From Perognathus longimembris pacificus (lineage: Eukaryota > Chordata > Mammalia > Rodentia > Heteromyidae), in the NCBI RefSeq assembly GCF_023159225.1, contig NC_063161.1:121000958-121064957 (forward strand): a DNA stretch of 64,000 nucleotides, given 5' to 3'. Positions within the stretch are counted from its first letter, which is position 1, and every line of letters starts with the position of its first letter. Under the pieces are notes generated by a model that saw only the letters and a list, made by a program, of their open reading frames with translations, had not been told where the DNA came from and did not search any database. Positions 1 to 10,060 of the stretch are shown piece by piece. Made by a program: the position numbers and the translations under genes.

Positions 1-2330
1 GTTCCTATGTAAATTCCAGGCTTTCCTTAGTTAATTTCTAAAGGAAAATCAAACTTCTTAACAAATTGAACTTTCCAATTTATTAGCACTCCATACCTTT
101 GCTATGATCCTGTGAGAAACTTATTCTATGTCCTAGAAATATTGGTGGTAAAGCTGTGATTGGTCCAGAAGTAAAGAAGTTGGCTAGTGTCTGTCCTTGT
201 TTTTTCTGTGGCCTATCCTGTAGACAGTATTCTATTTGGAGAAGAGAAACAAATCCAGAAGCAAATAGATGCACTCCTCAGGAAAGCCTGTTTTTCAAAA
301 TAGGAAGGAAGATTCATATTCAGCATTTGACCCTTGACAGACTCTTTGATTCAATCTCTCCCATTCCTTTACTCAACAAGGAAATGGAATCAGCATTCGA
401 CTTCTGTTCCTTAACACTGGTTAGAATTCCAATTCCCACAGAGAGTGACTTCTTTGGGGGACAGCTCTACAGCCTACCTTCTTAGTAGTGGGAAAAATTC
501 AGTCCTCGCCTACTGTTTGACTCTTTCTCTTCTATCTTCTTTTCCATTCCCTCCTTTGGCAGTCCCTGTATGAGGAATTGAGTTTTCTTCAGTCCTCATG
601 GGGGATATCTGGTATCTCTTGTTTAGACAGTCGAATATGAGCTGATATCTTGGGCCACACCCTGCATATCTAGGAGCAAGAGGCCCCTCTGGATTCTCTT
701 TGCTTTCCTCCAAATTTTGCTAAGAGACAGAAGAAGGAGGACATTGTTATCTAGTGTCTTTCCTCCTCTTCTCTTCCCCTTTACTATTAAATGTTAACCA
801 GAAACATCAAGGCTTTGTACTCCTCATTCTTCAATGATAGGAGCTACAACCATTCCTTCTAGTTGCCTTGCCTATGTGTGTTAAATGTCTCCTCAGTTCT
901 TCGTAAAAGAATATCTAGAGGAAGAAAAAGTCCTTTAATTCAAGAATGCAAGGAGTATTGTGTACTTGAATAACAAAAGCCAGGAGAAAATTATTATCAT
1001 TAACAATACAATTATTATGCAGTGACACTACACAATATTGTTCAGGTTGGTGGTTTTGAGAACACAGTGTGGCCTTTTGCATCAGGACAACTTGGGATGG
1101 GAGCTTTTCACTCTTGCTTTTGCTAGCTCTATGGCTTGCTGTGTTATGGTAAACATGTTACTTCTCTAAAGACTTGTTTTTACTTGAGAAAAGAGGATTA
1201 AAAAAAGAAACTGCCTTTCAAAGTTAATTTGAGAATTGAATCATGTATTAGATGACAGACTTGGTCCTAAAAAACTTCCTGGTTTAAAGAAGAGAAACAA
1301 CAAAAAAATTCTCCAGACCAGAAGAAACAAAGTGACGGGTTTTCAGTCAGGTCTGGTGAGTATGTCTGCTCTCTCCATGTTGCCACCTCCTCCCTGTGTG
1401 ACTTGAAGGTAAACAGGTCAAGTCCTGGGACTCACTGTAAAGTCAGCAAGGATTGGCTCCTAATTCCCATTTCTGCTTCTTTGCTTCCTTGAACTGTTCT
1501 GGGTGACTACTACATTTTGAGAAACCCAAACATTTCCTACCCCATCCTTTCAGACCAAATCTATATCTACCAGCTAATAGTTAATGTACTTTGACTAGTT
1601 ATATTGAATTAGAATTTTTTTTCTTTTGTTCTTCAGAATGCTCGTACATTCAGCTGTTAACTTCTGTTAAGCAATTAATCAGATGCAGAACATGGCATAA
1701 AGTAGTAGAACTAGTTCTGGAGTTTAGGGCTGTGGCTCTGCAGATGACCAATGTGGTAAAGTCATCAAATTTCATTGAACTTAACACAATCTGATCCCAC
1801 AATTGTTCCATGATGATTTCTGGGAGCTCTTGGCTATGAGAGCCATAATCCATTTACCAATAGCATCTCCTGCAACCCTGTCCTTGGCACCAGAGGTTTC
1901 CAGTCCTCTACTACCCAGCCATCTCCTGTCTCCTTTTTCTTTCACTTGAACTCCTTTTTATCAGCCAGACTTCCTCATGCCTGTTTCTGATAACTGTGGC
2001 GTTTTACACACATTTGTTTTAATTTATAATATTCACATGATTCAAAATTCGAATATGATCATGAGCTGTACAAACTGTTTACCCTGTTTTCCTCCCATCT
2101 CAGGCTCCATTACCCCAAATATAGGAAATTTATTATTGCTATTTACTTCTCACATTGTCTTTGTTTCTTCATAGACAGTAAGAACCAATTTTAATTTATC
2201 TTTTTACCAAAATACATGTATTATACTAACCTGTATCTTACTTATTTTTTCTTTTGTTTTTTATATCTGAATCTTTCTTTCTTTTACTATAGAATGACCC
2301 CCTCTCTTCCTGGTAGGCTTTATTTACTCC
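1..2330. other. Intergenic sequence, no gene recognised
   Basis: AT-rich sequence on the 3' side of IFNE. Open frames here are at most 109 codons (156-485, plus), have no recognisable domain or codon pattern, and look like chance. I see no young SINE or L1, no CpG cluster and no RNA gene. By synteny this side should lead toward the interferon-alpha genes, but none is visible within the window. Confidence 0.6.
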
Positions 2331-2700
2331 AGCTGAAAACAGTTTCTTAAGTGAATATAGCTTAGCTATCTCTAATTAGGCATGTTCGAATTGCTTCGTA
2401 CCTTTATTGGAAATGATATTATAATGTATTATATAATGCTATATAAATAATGCTACAAGGAATACAGCACATTGTGCTACAGTAATTATATAACAGCAAA
2501 TATCTTTATAAGATACATCCCTATATCTAGAGTAGATGGGCCAATGGCCACATGCATCTGTAGTTTTAGTACTTGTCAACAAATTGCTCCTGTAATGATT
2601 GTAGCAATCAATGTGATTGGTACTCTGTAAATTTATAGTAGTATGGCTTTTGTTGTTAATCAAATATTTGTCTTTTCTTCTACTTAATGGGTTAAAACAG
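2330..2700 (-). repeat. Probable ancient L1 (L1M-type) ORF2 fragment
   Basis: Read on the minus strand, roughly 2440-2640 follows the order of phrases of old mammalian L1 ORF2 ends: a 'variable-position target site' stretch, then the region that normally reads as the small insertion-scene motif before the ORF2 end. The copy is heavily decayed and no frame survives. The family assignment is from pattern memory only, so confidence is low. Confidence 0.3.
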
Positions 2701-2739
2701 GATCAAATTTGTATTTTTATTGCAATGAGGAAGACTAAA

Positions 2740-2785
2740 TTTGTATATGTGAATGTGTGTCTATGTGTGCATGTATGAGTGTGTG
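2740..2785. repeat. Imperfect GT-rich microsatellite
   Basis: Short degenerate run of TGTG/TATG units. It produces a His/Thr-rich artefact frame on the minus strand (2703-2918) that is not a gene. Confidence 0.5.
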
Positions 2786-3040
2786 TTTTCTCTGAAAATT
2801 TTTCATGCTCCTTGCTAATATTTCTATTGTGTCTCCTGTGACTTAAATATTTACCATATGGCAATATTGTAAATATTAGAAGCAAGCTGCTTCTAGTATT
2901 TCTTATTTCCTCTACCAAATTCAGTAGGATGAATGCTTTATATTAAGTAGTACATTGGGAACATTTTTTTATCATACCACCTGCCAACTGCTATGAAATT
3001 TTACCCGTTTGCAGTATCAACTACGAAACAATAATAACTT

Positions 3041-3046
3041 TTTATT
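3041..3046 (-). terminator. Candidate polyadenylation signal for IFNE
   Basis: The plus strand reads TTTATT, giving AATAAA on the minus strand about 330 nt downstream of the IFNE stop codon. It is the first canonical hexamer I noticed at a plausible 3'UTR distance. Interferon genes are intronless and use downstream AATAAA signals, so this is a reasonable guess, but AT-rich DNA makes the hexamer common. Confidence 0.3.
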
Positions 3047-3238
3047 CACTAGCAATGAAAGATGACATGGCCAAACTAAAACAATTGTGGTCAATAAACA
3101 TAATTTTAAAATGTAGTTCAATACATACACATAAAACCACAACAATGCTATCATTGTATGATTTAAAAGACATAATAATGTTTATATAAATTCTTTCAGT
3201 CCTCACCAATCCCATGCTTTTAAAACCTACAGTTGGAG

Positions 3239-3330
3239 GTTGGGGATAAAATACAGTAGTAAAGCACTTGCCTAACATTAATTAGGCACTGGGTTCAATC
3301 TTCAGTATTATAAAGCAAAAGAAAACAAAC
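3239..3330 (+). mobile_element. ID-type (tRNA-Ala-derived) SINE monomer
   Basis: Resembles the ID/BC1 body: a degenerate 'gttggggataaaatacagt' A-box region, then 'gcacttgcctaac', then a B-box-like 'tgggttcaatc', then an A-rich tail. It is diverged and sits in the presumed IFNE 3'UTR in antisense orientation. Confidence 0.6.
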
Positions 3331-3376
3331 TATAACAAAAACCCTGCAGTGCACTCTTGTTCCACAGTGTTCGAGT

Positions 3377-3943
3377 CTAGTTCTCACTTCTCAGACTTCT
3401 TGTGAGTGTGTGTACAAAGAACAGACAGCGGTTGACTTCCACCTGCACAATGATCCTGGCACAGCTGCTGTATGCTTGGTTTTCCAGGTAATCGCGCATT
3501 CTTCTGAAGTATGCTTTAACCTGTAATCTAAGATTCTCACCACCCCAGGCACCATTTTGCTGCTCTGTGTCCAGTCTCATGATTACTTGAAGATATTCCA
3601 GCTGCTGGTGAAGTTCATTGAGGAACTGTATATAGTTTTCCTTCTGAAGACCAAGAAAAGCCTTTGCCTGGAAGAGGTTGAAGATCTGTTGTAGCATCTC
3701 ATGAATAATTGCCAGTATATGCCCTTTCTGGTACTGGTGAAGATTCATGGATTTCCAAGGAAACAGAAAATTCTTCCTGTGTGGTAGACACTGCTGGATG
3801 GATGAGGCTTGCAAATTGTTTGGTAGTTGTAAACTCTCGTGGGTCATTCTTGGTGGGAAAAGAACCAGATTCCTTTCTAGGGAGAAGGCAGAGGAGAAGG
3901 CCAGCAGCACTAACCCAATTTCAAGGAACTGCAAATGAAACAT
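3377..3943 (-). CDS. IFNE: Interferon epsilon (type I interferon), complete
   Basis: A secreted type I interferon, expected to signal through IFNAR1/IFNAR2 and JAK-STAT. In human and mouse it is constitutive in the female reproductive tract and hormonally regulated rather than pathogen-induced. The single uninterrupted frame is 188 aa, close to mouse (192) and shorter than human (208), and intronless as usual for the family. Residues 1-21 form a hydrophobic signal peptide ending in 'AFS'. Conserved blocks include 'SIQQCLPHRKNF' (49-60), 'QYQKGH' (70-75), 'LHQQLEYL' (111-118), 'NLRLQVKAYFRR' (137-148), 'DYLENQ' (151-156) and 'VNRCLFFV' (170-177). Cys52, Cys161 and Cys173 are the three expected cysteines. 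The start is chosen because the signal peptide follows immediately and matches mouse in position. Oddities: the family signature ends Cys-Ala-Arg (161-163) where Cys-Ala-Trp is expected (codon AGG at 3455-3457), and there is no N-X-S/T sequon. It shows no frameshift or stop. Other type I interferons are less likely because the central motifs are epsilon-specific. Confidence 0.95.
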   Translation of the reverse strand: MFHLQFLEIGLVLLAFSSAFSLERNLVLFPPRMTHESLQLPNNLQASSIQQCLPHRKNFLFPWKSMNLHQYQKGHILAIIHEMLQQIFNLFQAKAFLGLQKENYIQFLNELHQQLEYLQVIMRLDTEQQNGAWGGENLRLQVKAYFRRMRDYLENQAYSSCARIIVQVEVNRCLFFVHTLTRSLRSEN

Positions 3944-5010
3944 GACTCAAATCTGACACTTATCTTCTTGTAGCCCAAGGAAAAAACTCCAATGCTAGTG
4001 AATGTTTGTCTTCCGTCTATCTCAGATTATATTGGAGTGTGTGTTTTTTTTTTCCTGTTGCCTTTTTTTTTTTTTTACTTTGTTATTTCTCCAAGTTTGC
4101 ATGTTAAGTTTTCTGGTTCCCTTTTCAAGGTGTTCATGGAACATTTCCTTCACTTTCCCCATTGTGTTGTCTGTTAGAGGAAGTAACCAAAAGAACTGGT
4201 CTTACCCATTGCTTTGCTTAGCATAATCACAGATAGTTATCCAATCTGATCTTGTAATGTTCTTATTTACTGTATGCAAAGTTTCACTTAACACAATGTG
4301 CTTTCTATTCAGGATTACTTGAGTTCTTTTTTATTGAGAGGAAGTTTCTTTTTCTAAAGCAGCAATCTTTCCTGGAGTAATATTTATCAGAGGCTTAGCA
4401 ACACCTATAACACACTCAGAGGCAAAAGTTAAGAACCATACAGACTACTACATTTAAAAGCCTCGAATGATACCATAAATTTGTAAAATACTTTGTAAAT
4501 ACTTCAGCAAAGTACATTAAAATATATAGCACTCAGATTATTATATATGTATCCAATTAGCTTAATCCTTATAATGTAATAAATATTCATCTTTTATTGT
4601 ACATACAACTGTAGTAAGTGTTTAAGAAATACATATTAAACTTGAGCTAATTAACTTGGTCAAATCAATATAAGATACTCCATGTTTAATTCTTTCTCTA
4701 TAAGCAGTTGGATGAAACCCTAAGTGTGGAAAAGAGTTTATAAATATAAATGGTCTCACAGTACAGAAATTCAGCTCCATGATGATGTCACTAAGTTTGG
4801 TATCATTAAATTGAATAAAATGAGTTAGCATTGGGTAGAGAGAGGGGGAAGAGGAATGAGGGAAAGTGAGAGAGAGAGAGAGGAGATTTGTAATAATTAA
4901 TAGGATAGAAAAAAGTCTGTTTCATCTATGTGGACAATAGAATTTGATTTGAATGATCTTGCCATAAATATTTAGCACAGACGTTTAGGGAAACAATATA
5001 AAGATACATT
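3944..5010. other. IFNE upstream region, no further gene
   Basis: Contains the presumed IFNE promoter and 5'UTR (minus strand). I see pyrimidine-rich runs near 4047-4078 and a (GA)n patch at about 4868-4884. I could not pick out a convincing TATA box or a tandem GAAANN-type virus-response element, which fits IFNE's constitutive expression but does not prove it. Confidence 0.4.
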
Positions 5011-5014
5011 AAGA

Positions 5015-5450
5015 CAAAGGACTGTTTTCTCTCATATGGGGAAACTAGATCTAATTTATAAATATACAAGTAAACACATATGTGGTTATATGTAAGTGTA
5101 CACAAATGTAATAACCAAAGTACTGTATTTGCAGATGAGAATTCAAAGGGTGTAATCCTGTAGAAAAAGTAACTCACAGTCCAACATCATGAATACCAGG
5201 AAATTGGCCATTGAAAGTGTGGGAAGGAAGTTAAGGGGAGAAGGTAGATGAATGAAGAGAGGAACAGGGGATGCAGTCATAATATTTAACGAATGTCCTA
5301 AGGATTTTAAAAAAGTGAGGGATGTGGGTTGGGAGGAATGGGAAAGAATGATGAAAGAAGTGCCATCAGTTAAGATTTATTGAATGGTAACTCCCTCGTA
5401 CAACTACTTAAAGAGAATAAAAATATAATTAAAATCAACATACATTAAAA
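5015..5450 (+). mobile_element. L1 3' end (3'UTR), diverged
   Basis: Begins with 'ttttctctcatatggggaaac', the end-of-ORF2/3'UTR phrase that recurs at 12449-12470, and ends near 'cgtacaactactta' followed by an A-rich tail at about 5415-5450. No coding frame survives. Confidence 0.6.
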
Positions 5451-6040
5451 AGAATAGCAAAAGTGACTCTACCTAATGGAAATGAGATTTGATTTATAAT
5501 CAATATTTTACAATAATAAAATTGAGGCTGATTGGGTTTCATTTTTTATTATTCTGCTTGATCTCTATTATTGGATATTTAGCTATCCACTTTGCCTTTT
5601 TATGATAGTTTATCTGTGATTGAAAATAAATATGTTTATCTAATATATCATAGCTCACCTTCAAAATATTATATGCCATTTAAAATATAGGGTAAGCTTA
5701 TTATGACAATATATTTCTATTCATTTCCTCTCATCTTTTGCACTATTTTCATCTTTTTGTTTTTAAACCCCTGGCACCTTCCTATGTTTATTTTAATCCA
5801 TTATATGCTATAAGATATTTTTATGAAGAAATCTTTCTTTTGTATTTATTCACATATTTTTCATTTTACTATACTATTACATATGGCTACCATTTCTATA
5901 GTCTTCCTTTACATTTTTGTCAATTTATACAAAAAATTTTACCTGATATCATTTTCCTATTTAAAACACTTTCTTTCACATTTATTGTATCACAGATCTT
6001 GTGACAATAAACTCTTAGATTCAGTAGGCCTGAAAAGCAT
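5451..6040. other. AT-rich sequence, nothing recognised
   Basis: Very AT-rich. The open frames at 5738-6098 are Phe/Tyr/Ile-rich translations of T-rich DNA without a recognisable domain. Confidence 0.5.
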
Positions 6041-6055
6041 CGTGCCATCATTTTT

Positions 6056-6258
6056 TTTTTTTTTTTGGCCAGTCCTGGGCCTTGGACTCAGGGCCTGAGC
6101 ACCATCTCTGGCTTCTTCCTGCTCAAGGCCAGCACTCTGCCACCTGAGCCACAGCGCCCCTTCTGGCCGTTTTCCATATATGTGGTGCTGGGGAATCGAA
6201 CCCAGAGCTTCATGTGTAGGAGGCAAGCACTCTTGCAACTAGGCCATATTCCCAGCCC
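6056..6258 (-). mobile_element. IDL-Geo dimeric SINE
   Basis: Full dimer on the minus strand: ID-like left monomer (right end, near 6160-6258), Geo monomer, and an A-tail read as a T-run at 6051-6066. It is flanked by a target-site duplication GT(G/A)CCATCATTTTT at 6042-6055 and 6259-6272, with one mismatch. Short antisense frames across it are artefacts. Confidence 0.9.
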
Positions 6259-6466
6259 GTACCATCATTTTTGAAATATAATCTGAACATAGATTTCTAA
6301 TTTGACTTTTTTTTTAATACTATGAGATGTTGGGCCATTCTCTGTGGGTAGCATCATTTCTCCAGGGAAGATCGTTATAGTTCTTCATCTTCTTTTTCTG
6401 TATGCATGTGTCTTCTTTTTCTGCTTCTAAGATTTTTTTCCGTCATTTTTTCAACAATTTGATTAC

Positions 6467-6863
6467 TGTATTAGTTTACTTCCCATTAGTATAGCTAAAT
6501 ATCTGAAGTTGGATGCATTATAAGAGAAACTTGTTTAGCTCACAGTTGTGGATATTCAAGGGCATGACACAGACATAAGCTCTCACAAGGACTGCATGGT
6601 GGATGGCATCCAGCATTGGATACAGAGGAAGAGCTCACATGGAAAGAATGAAAGCCAAGGGAGCTCAGGTTTGCTCTTCTATAAGGACTTGTTTTTATGG
6701 AACTAGGTTCCATCAGAATTACTTAGAGAAGTACTGAATCTCTTCCAAAGTCAATGATTCAATCCCTTTGTTCTAGGCCCCACCACTTTCTAATTGTCAC
6801 ATGGAGGTAAAAGTTTCCAACATATGAACAGTTGGGGGGATAAATCATGTGCCAACTACAGTA
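6467..6863 (+). mobile_element. Probable MaLR-type solo LTR
   Basis: Starts TGTATTAGTTTACTT and contains the phrases 'tttagctcacagttgtgg', 'catggtggatggcatcc', 'ctcacatgga', 'aggccccacca' and 'caacatatgaacagttgggg', which are typical in this order of mammalian-apparent LTR retrotransposon LTRs. It is non-coding and I see no internal region or partner LTR. The exact subfamily (MLT1/MST-like) is uncertain. Confidence 0.6.
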
Positions 6864-7079
6864 ATTGTGGTGTCTTTTTTGTCTCTTTCTCCAGATTTTT
6901 GAATCTGTCATTTCATCATTTTTATTAAATTTGAACAAGTTTTAGACATTAGTTCATTAAGTATGTCAATTGTACAAAATTGAGTTTTTAGATTACTTTT
7001 AGTGTTATGGACATGTTCAGAGTTTTACTTTTAACTATGAAGAAGGGACTTTTTTTTCCTACTATCTAGTGTTTGTGTT

Positions 7080-7265
7080 TTTTTTCAATTTTATTGTTTA
7101 CCCTTTGTCCAGCCTTTTCTGTGCTTCCCCTTACTCACCTCAAAACACATAAACTTACAAGACAAAAGGTACAGGAAACAAAAACAGCAACAAAGAAAAG
7201 CAAAATAACAAAAGACCTCTTCTTTCCATTTCTTGCCTTTCACTTCAATAAACATCATTTTTATA
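7080..7265 (-). mobile_element. L1 3'UTR fragment
   Basis: Shares the stretch 'acagcaacaaagaaaa', then 'cctctt' and 'cacttcaataaacat', with the L1 3'UTR at 42700-42800. It lies left of another minus-strand L1 piece (7270-7545) in an order that does not match a single element, so two insertions or a rearrangement are implied. Confidence 0.5.
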
Positions 7266-7269
7266 AGTA

Positions 7270-7545
7270 ATTTACTTTATTGTTTTTATGGAGGTTATGT
7301 ACAGAGGGATTACAATCACATGAGTCAGGTAATGAGTACATTCCCTTTTATACAGTATCTCCTGTTCCCTCATTCTTTCCCACTCCCTCCCTATTGTGTC
7401 TACCCATGAGTTGTATAGTTCACTTTCATCTATGTCTAGTGAGTCCCACTACTGTACTTTTTTATTCTTCTTCCCTAGAGTTCTGTGCCCTTCCTTCCCT
7501 ACCCTCCTGAAGATATACACAGGAACACACCATACATAAGGGTCT
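7270..7545 (-). mobile_element. L1 3' end fragment
   Basis: The plus strand shows the reverse of the L1 tail: a T-rich start, 'ggttatgtacagaggg', then 'gtaatgagtaca', then a pyrimidine-rich block. The same order occurs at 32120-32260. Non-coding. Confidence 0.7.
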
Positions 7546-7564
7546 TGCCCTCCTGCTCATCTTT

Positions 7565-7962
7565 TCTTGTTCATGGCTGTTGCTCTACCACATGATCCAT
7601 GCTTTCAGTTCCAAGTTTCTTACTGGTTAATTGGAAATAAAGGTCTCTTTTTTTTTTTTCTAGTCCTGGGGCTTGAACTCAGGGCCTGGGCACTGTCCCT
7701 GAGCTGCTTTTTTGCTCAAGGCTAGCACTCTACCACTTGAGCCTCAGCACCAATTCCAGCTTTCTCTGTTTATGTGATACTGAGGACTCAAATCCAGGGC
7801 TTCATGCATGCTAAGGAAGCACTCTACCACTAAACCACATTCTTGGCCCTGGAGATTAAAGTATTTGGGGTTGTTTGCTTGGTCTGTCTTCCAGCCAAGA
7901 TTCTTAGATCTCAGCCTGCTAAGTAGTAAGATCAATGGCATAAACTACCAGCATCTGGCTTT
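7565..7962 (-). mobile_element. B1-dID-like SINE split by a younger SINE
   Basis: On the minus strand a 7SL-derived head (7849-7962, with 'aggctgagatct') continues at 7565-7650 with 'ccaattaaccagtaa' and a tRNA-like 'tggtagagcaac'. An IDL-Geo copy lies between the two halves. Reading across the insertion restores the usual head-to-tail order seen in intact copies such as 23410-23645. Confidence 0.65.
7651..7848 (-). mobile_element. IDL-Geo SINE nested in B1-dID
   Basis: Dimeric IDL-Geo with T-run (A-tail) at 7649-7662. Both monomers are recognisable but diverged. Candidate degenerate duplication: GGAAATAAAGGT before it and GGAGATTAAAGT after it. Confidence 0.8.
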
Positions 7963-8288
7963 TCCTGTTAATTCTATCATATTTTGTCAATTCTAAATCT
8001 TACAATTATATTACTTTCTCTTTATTAGTTTTATAGTCCCGTGTGTTTACATATCTAATAAATGTGATTGAATTTTTAATGTGGTACATTTTACTTTACT
8101 GGGTCCTGGGTTATTAAAATTTTGAATATGGTTATTTGGACTTGCATTTCCATTTGATATATTTGACTTGAGCTTCATCTTTAATTTTTATTACTATGGG
8201 CAAAGCATTCCAGGGGAATAGCTTCTTACACCAAACATGTATCTTTATGGTGAAACTACTCAATATCTCTTTATTAAGAATTCTTTAG

Positions 8289-8494
8289 GGGCTGGGGATA
8301 TGGCCTAGTGGCAAGAGAGCTTGCCTCGTATACATGAGGCCCTGGGTTCAATTCCCCAGCACCACATATACAGAAAACGGTCAGAAGTGGCGCTGTGGCT
8401 CAAGTGGCAGAGTGCTAGCCTTGAGCAAAAGGAAGCCAGGGACAGTGCTCAGGCCCTGAGTTCAAGGCCCCGGACTGGCCAAAAAAAAAAAAAA
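8289..8494 (+). mobile_element. IDL-Geo dimeric SINE with perfect TSD
   Basis: Complete left ID-like monomer with B-box 'gggttcaattcc', Geo monomer and an A-tail. The 12-nt duplication AAGAATTCTTTA at 8277-8288 and 8495-8506 is perfect, which indicates a fairly recent insertion. Confidence 0.95.
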
Positions 8495-8506
8495 AAGAAT
8501 TCTTTA

Positions 8507-9004
8507 CACTCTGGCTGGCACAAACATGAGGTGCTTTCAGTCTTATGTTTGTGCTGTAAATAGTCAACCTACTTCTTACTGAGTATTCTTTTTTTTAGAC
8601 TCAGATAACTTCCATATGTACAAATAGGTCAGATTAATTCTTATGCACATTCTTCTACAGGTCTCTGTAATTGTCTGTAGTCCAAAATTCTTTCTGCACA
8701 GCAAAATATTCTTCAACATCTTGCCTCCTGAATGTCTAACAATAATCAACTCCATCAAAACACAGGTCCATTTGACTTCTTTGTGCTGCATCTTAGAAAC
8801 TACAAAGTAGGCTGGAACAATTATAAGATTCGTATTTCTTTTTCTTTTCTCAAGATCATTACTGTGTGCTTTCTGTTGCAAGATCTACTAAACTACTTTC
8901 CATTATATTTTATTCAGTTTCTGGTTGGTTTAATGTGGGAGGATAAATCTCATCATTCCTCATGGTTGGAAGTGAAAATTCTGTCAATAATTGAAGTAAT
9001 GTAG
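8507..9004. other. No gene recognised
   Basis: AT-rich single-copy-looking sequence. Overlapping frames on both strands (8576-8881 minus, 8732-9004 plus) lack domains and look like chance. Confidence 0.5.
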
Positions 9005-9112
9005 GGGGTGGGGGAATGGCTGTGTTGGTAGAGCTCCGGCCAATGTGTGAAAGCATCAGGTACTGAGTTGGAGTCCTGGTCTTAAACCTAAAAAAGAAAA
9101 GAAAAGAAAAAA
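9005..9112 (+). mobile_element. Diverged tRNA-derived SINE monomer
   Basis: ID-like body: a 'gtgttggtagagctc' A-box-like stretch, a degenerate B-box 'gttggagtcctg', then an A-rich AAAGA tail at about 9090-9113. Confidence 0.55.
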
Positions 9113-9364
9113 AAATGGCAATGATGTAAAGCAGGAGAAGGCAAATTGTTGCTTATTGGCCAAATCTAGCTACCAAGTTGTTTTTGTAGATAAAAATTCT
9201 ATTGGAAAACAGCTGTGTGTATACATATACAGATATATATTAAAATGCTTTCATGGTATAATATCAAAGTTAGACAGTTGTGAGAGAAATTGTGTGATTT
9301 GGAAAGTCTAAAACACTTTTCTCTGGTACTCTACAGGAAAAAGTTACAAAGGGTGAACCAATTC

Positions 9365-9576
9365 AGCAGTGATATTCTCTAGACACTATGTTGGAAGCAA
9401 TCTATACAACTTCATGGGGAAGGGCTTGGGAGGGGGAAAACTTGAAGAAAATGAGGGAGGGGATGACATTGTTCAAAAAGAAATGTACTAATTTCCTGAC
9501 TTATGTAACTGTAACCCCTGTGTACAAAACCTTTAGAGTAAAATTTAGATTAAAAATGGTTTCTGAGTCCTGATGT
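9365..9576 (+). mobile_element. L1 3' end
   Basis: Carries the L1 terminal phrases 'gaaatgtactaatttcctga' and 'atgtaactgtaacccctgtg', found also at 34495-34545 and 53770-53825. It is 5'-truncated, and a 61-codon open frame inside it is not a gene. Confidence 0.75.
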
Positions 9577-9691
9577 AGATGATTAAAAGTAAAATATAAT
9601 TGTATTCAAAGTCTAGAAAATTTTAATGTATTTAAAGTATATAATTGAAAATAATTAAAAATGTTGAATATGTAATTTGTCAAAAACAAGA

Positions 9692-9836
9692 AATATTAGA
9701 GTTGTGGTGGCTTATGCCTGTAATTGCAGTTTTGGTGCCTGGGGCAGAAGAATCACAAGTTCAAGGCTAGACCAAGCTACATAACAAGTTCCAAGTCATC
9801 CTGAGTTGAGATCTTGTCTAATGAACAACAAAAAAC
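9692..9836 (+). mobile_element. B1 (7SL-derived) SINE
   Basis: Contains 'tggtggcttatgcctgtaat' and 'caagttcaaggctagacca', then 'agatcttgtct' before an A-rich tail. This is the normal B1/Alu order. It directly precedes a second 7SL-headed element. Confidence 0.75.
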
Positions 9837-9841
9837 AATTT

Positions 9842-10060
9842 GCTAAGTATTGGTGGCTCACATCTGTAATCCTAGCTACTCAGGAGGCTAAGAGCTGAGG
9901 ATCACAGTTTGAAGTCAGCTCAGGCAAGAAAGCTTGTGAGACTCTTACCTCTAATTAACCAGCAAAATGCTGGAACTGGAGCTGTGGATCAAGTGGTAAG
10001 CACAGCTCAAGGTGAGTGCTAGTTCAAGACCACAACTGGCATAACAACAACAATAAACAA
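9842..10060 (+). mobile_element. B1-dID-like composite SINE
   Basis: The 7SL head ('ggtggctcacatctgtaatc', 'ctcaggaggct') is followed by 'gagactcttacctctaatta' and a tRNA-like right part ('ggagctgtggatcaagtggt'), ending in an AAC-rich tail. The right part is related to the Geo monomer of IDL-Geo. Confidence 0.75.

Noticed and set aside
156..485. 109-codon frame near the window start
   Set aside because: No recognisable domain or repeat homology. Length is within chance expectation for a 64-kb window.
3709..3945. Plus-strand frames antisense to IFNE
   Set aside because: Shadows of the IFNE coding sequence without independent support.
6467..6863. Part of a full endogenous retrovirus
   Set aside because: Only a single LTR-like unit is visible. 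No gag or pol coding sequence or second LTR lies within several kilobases.
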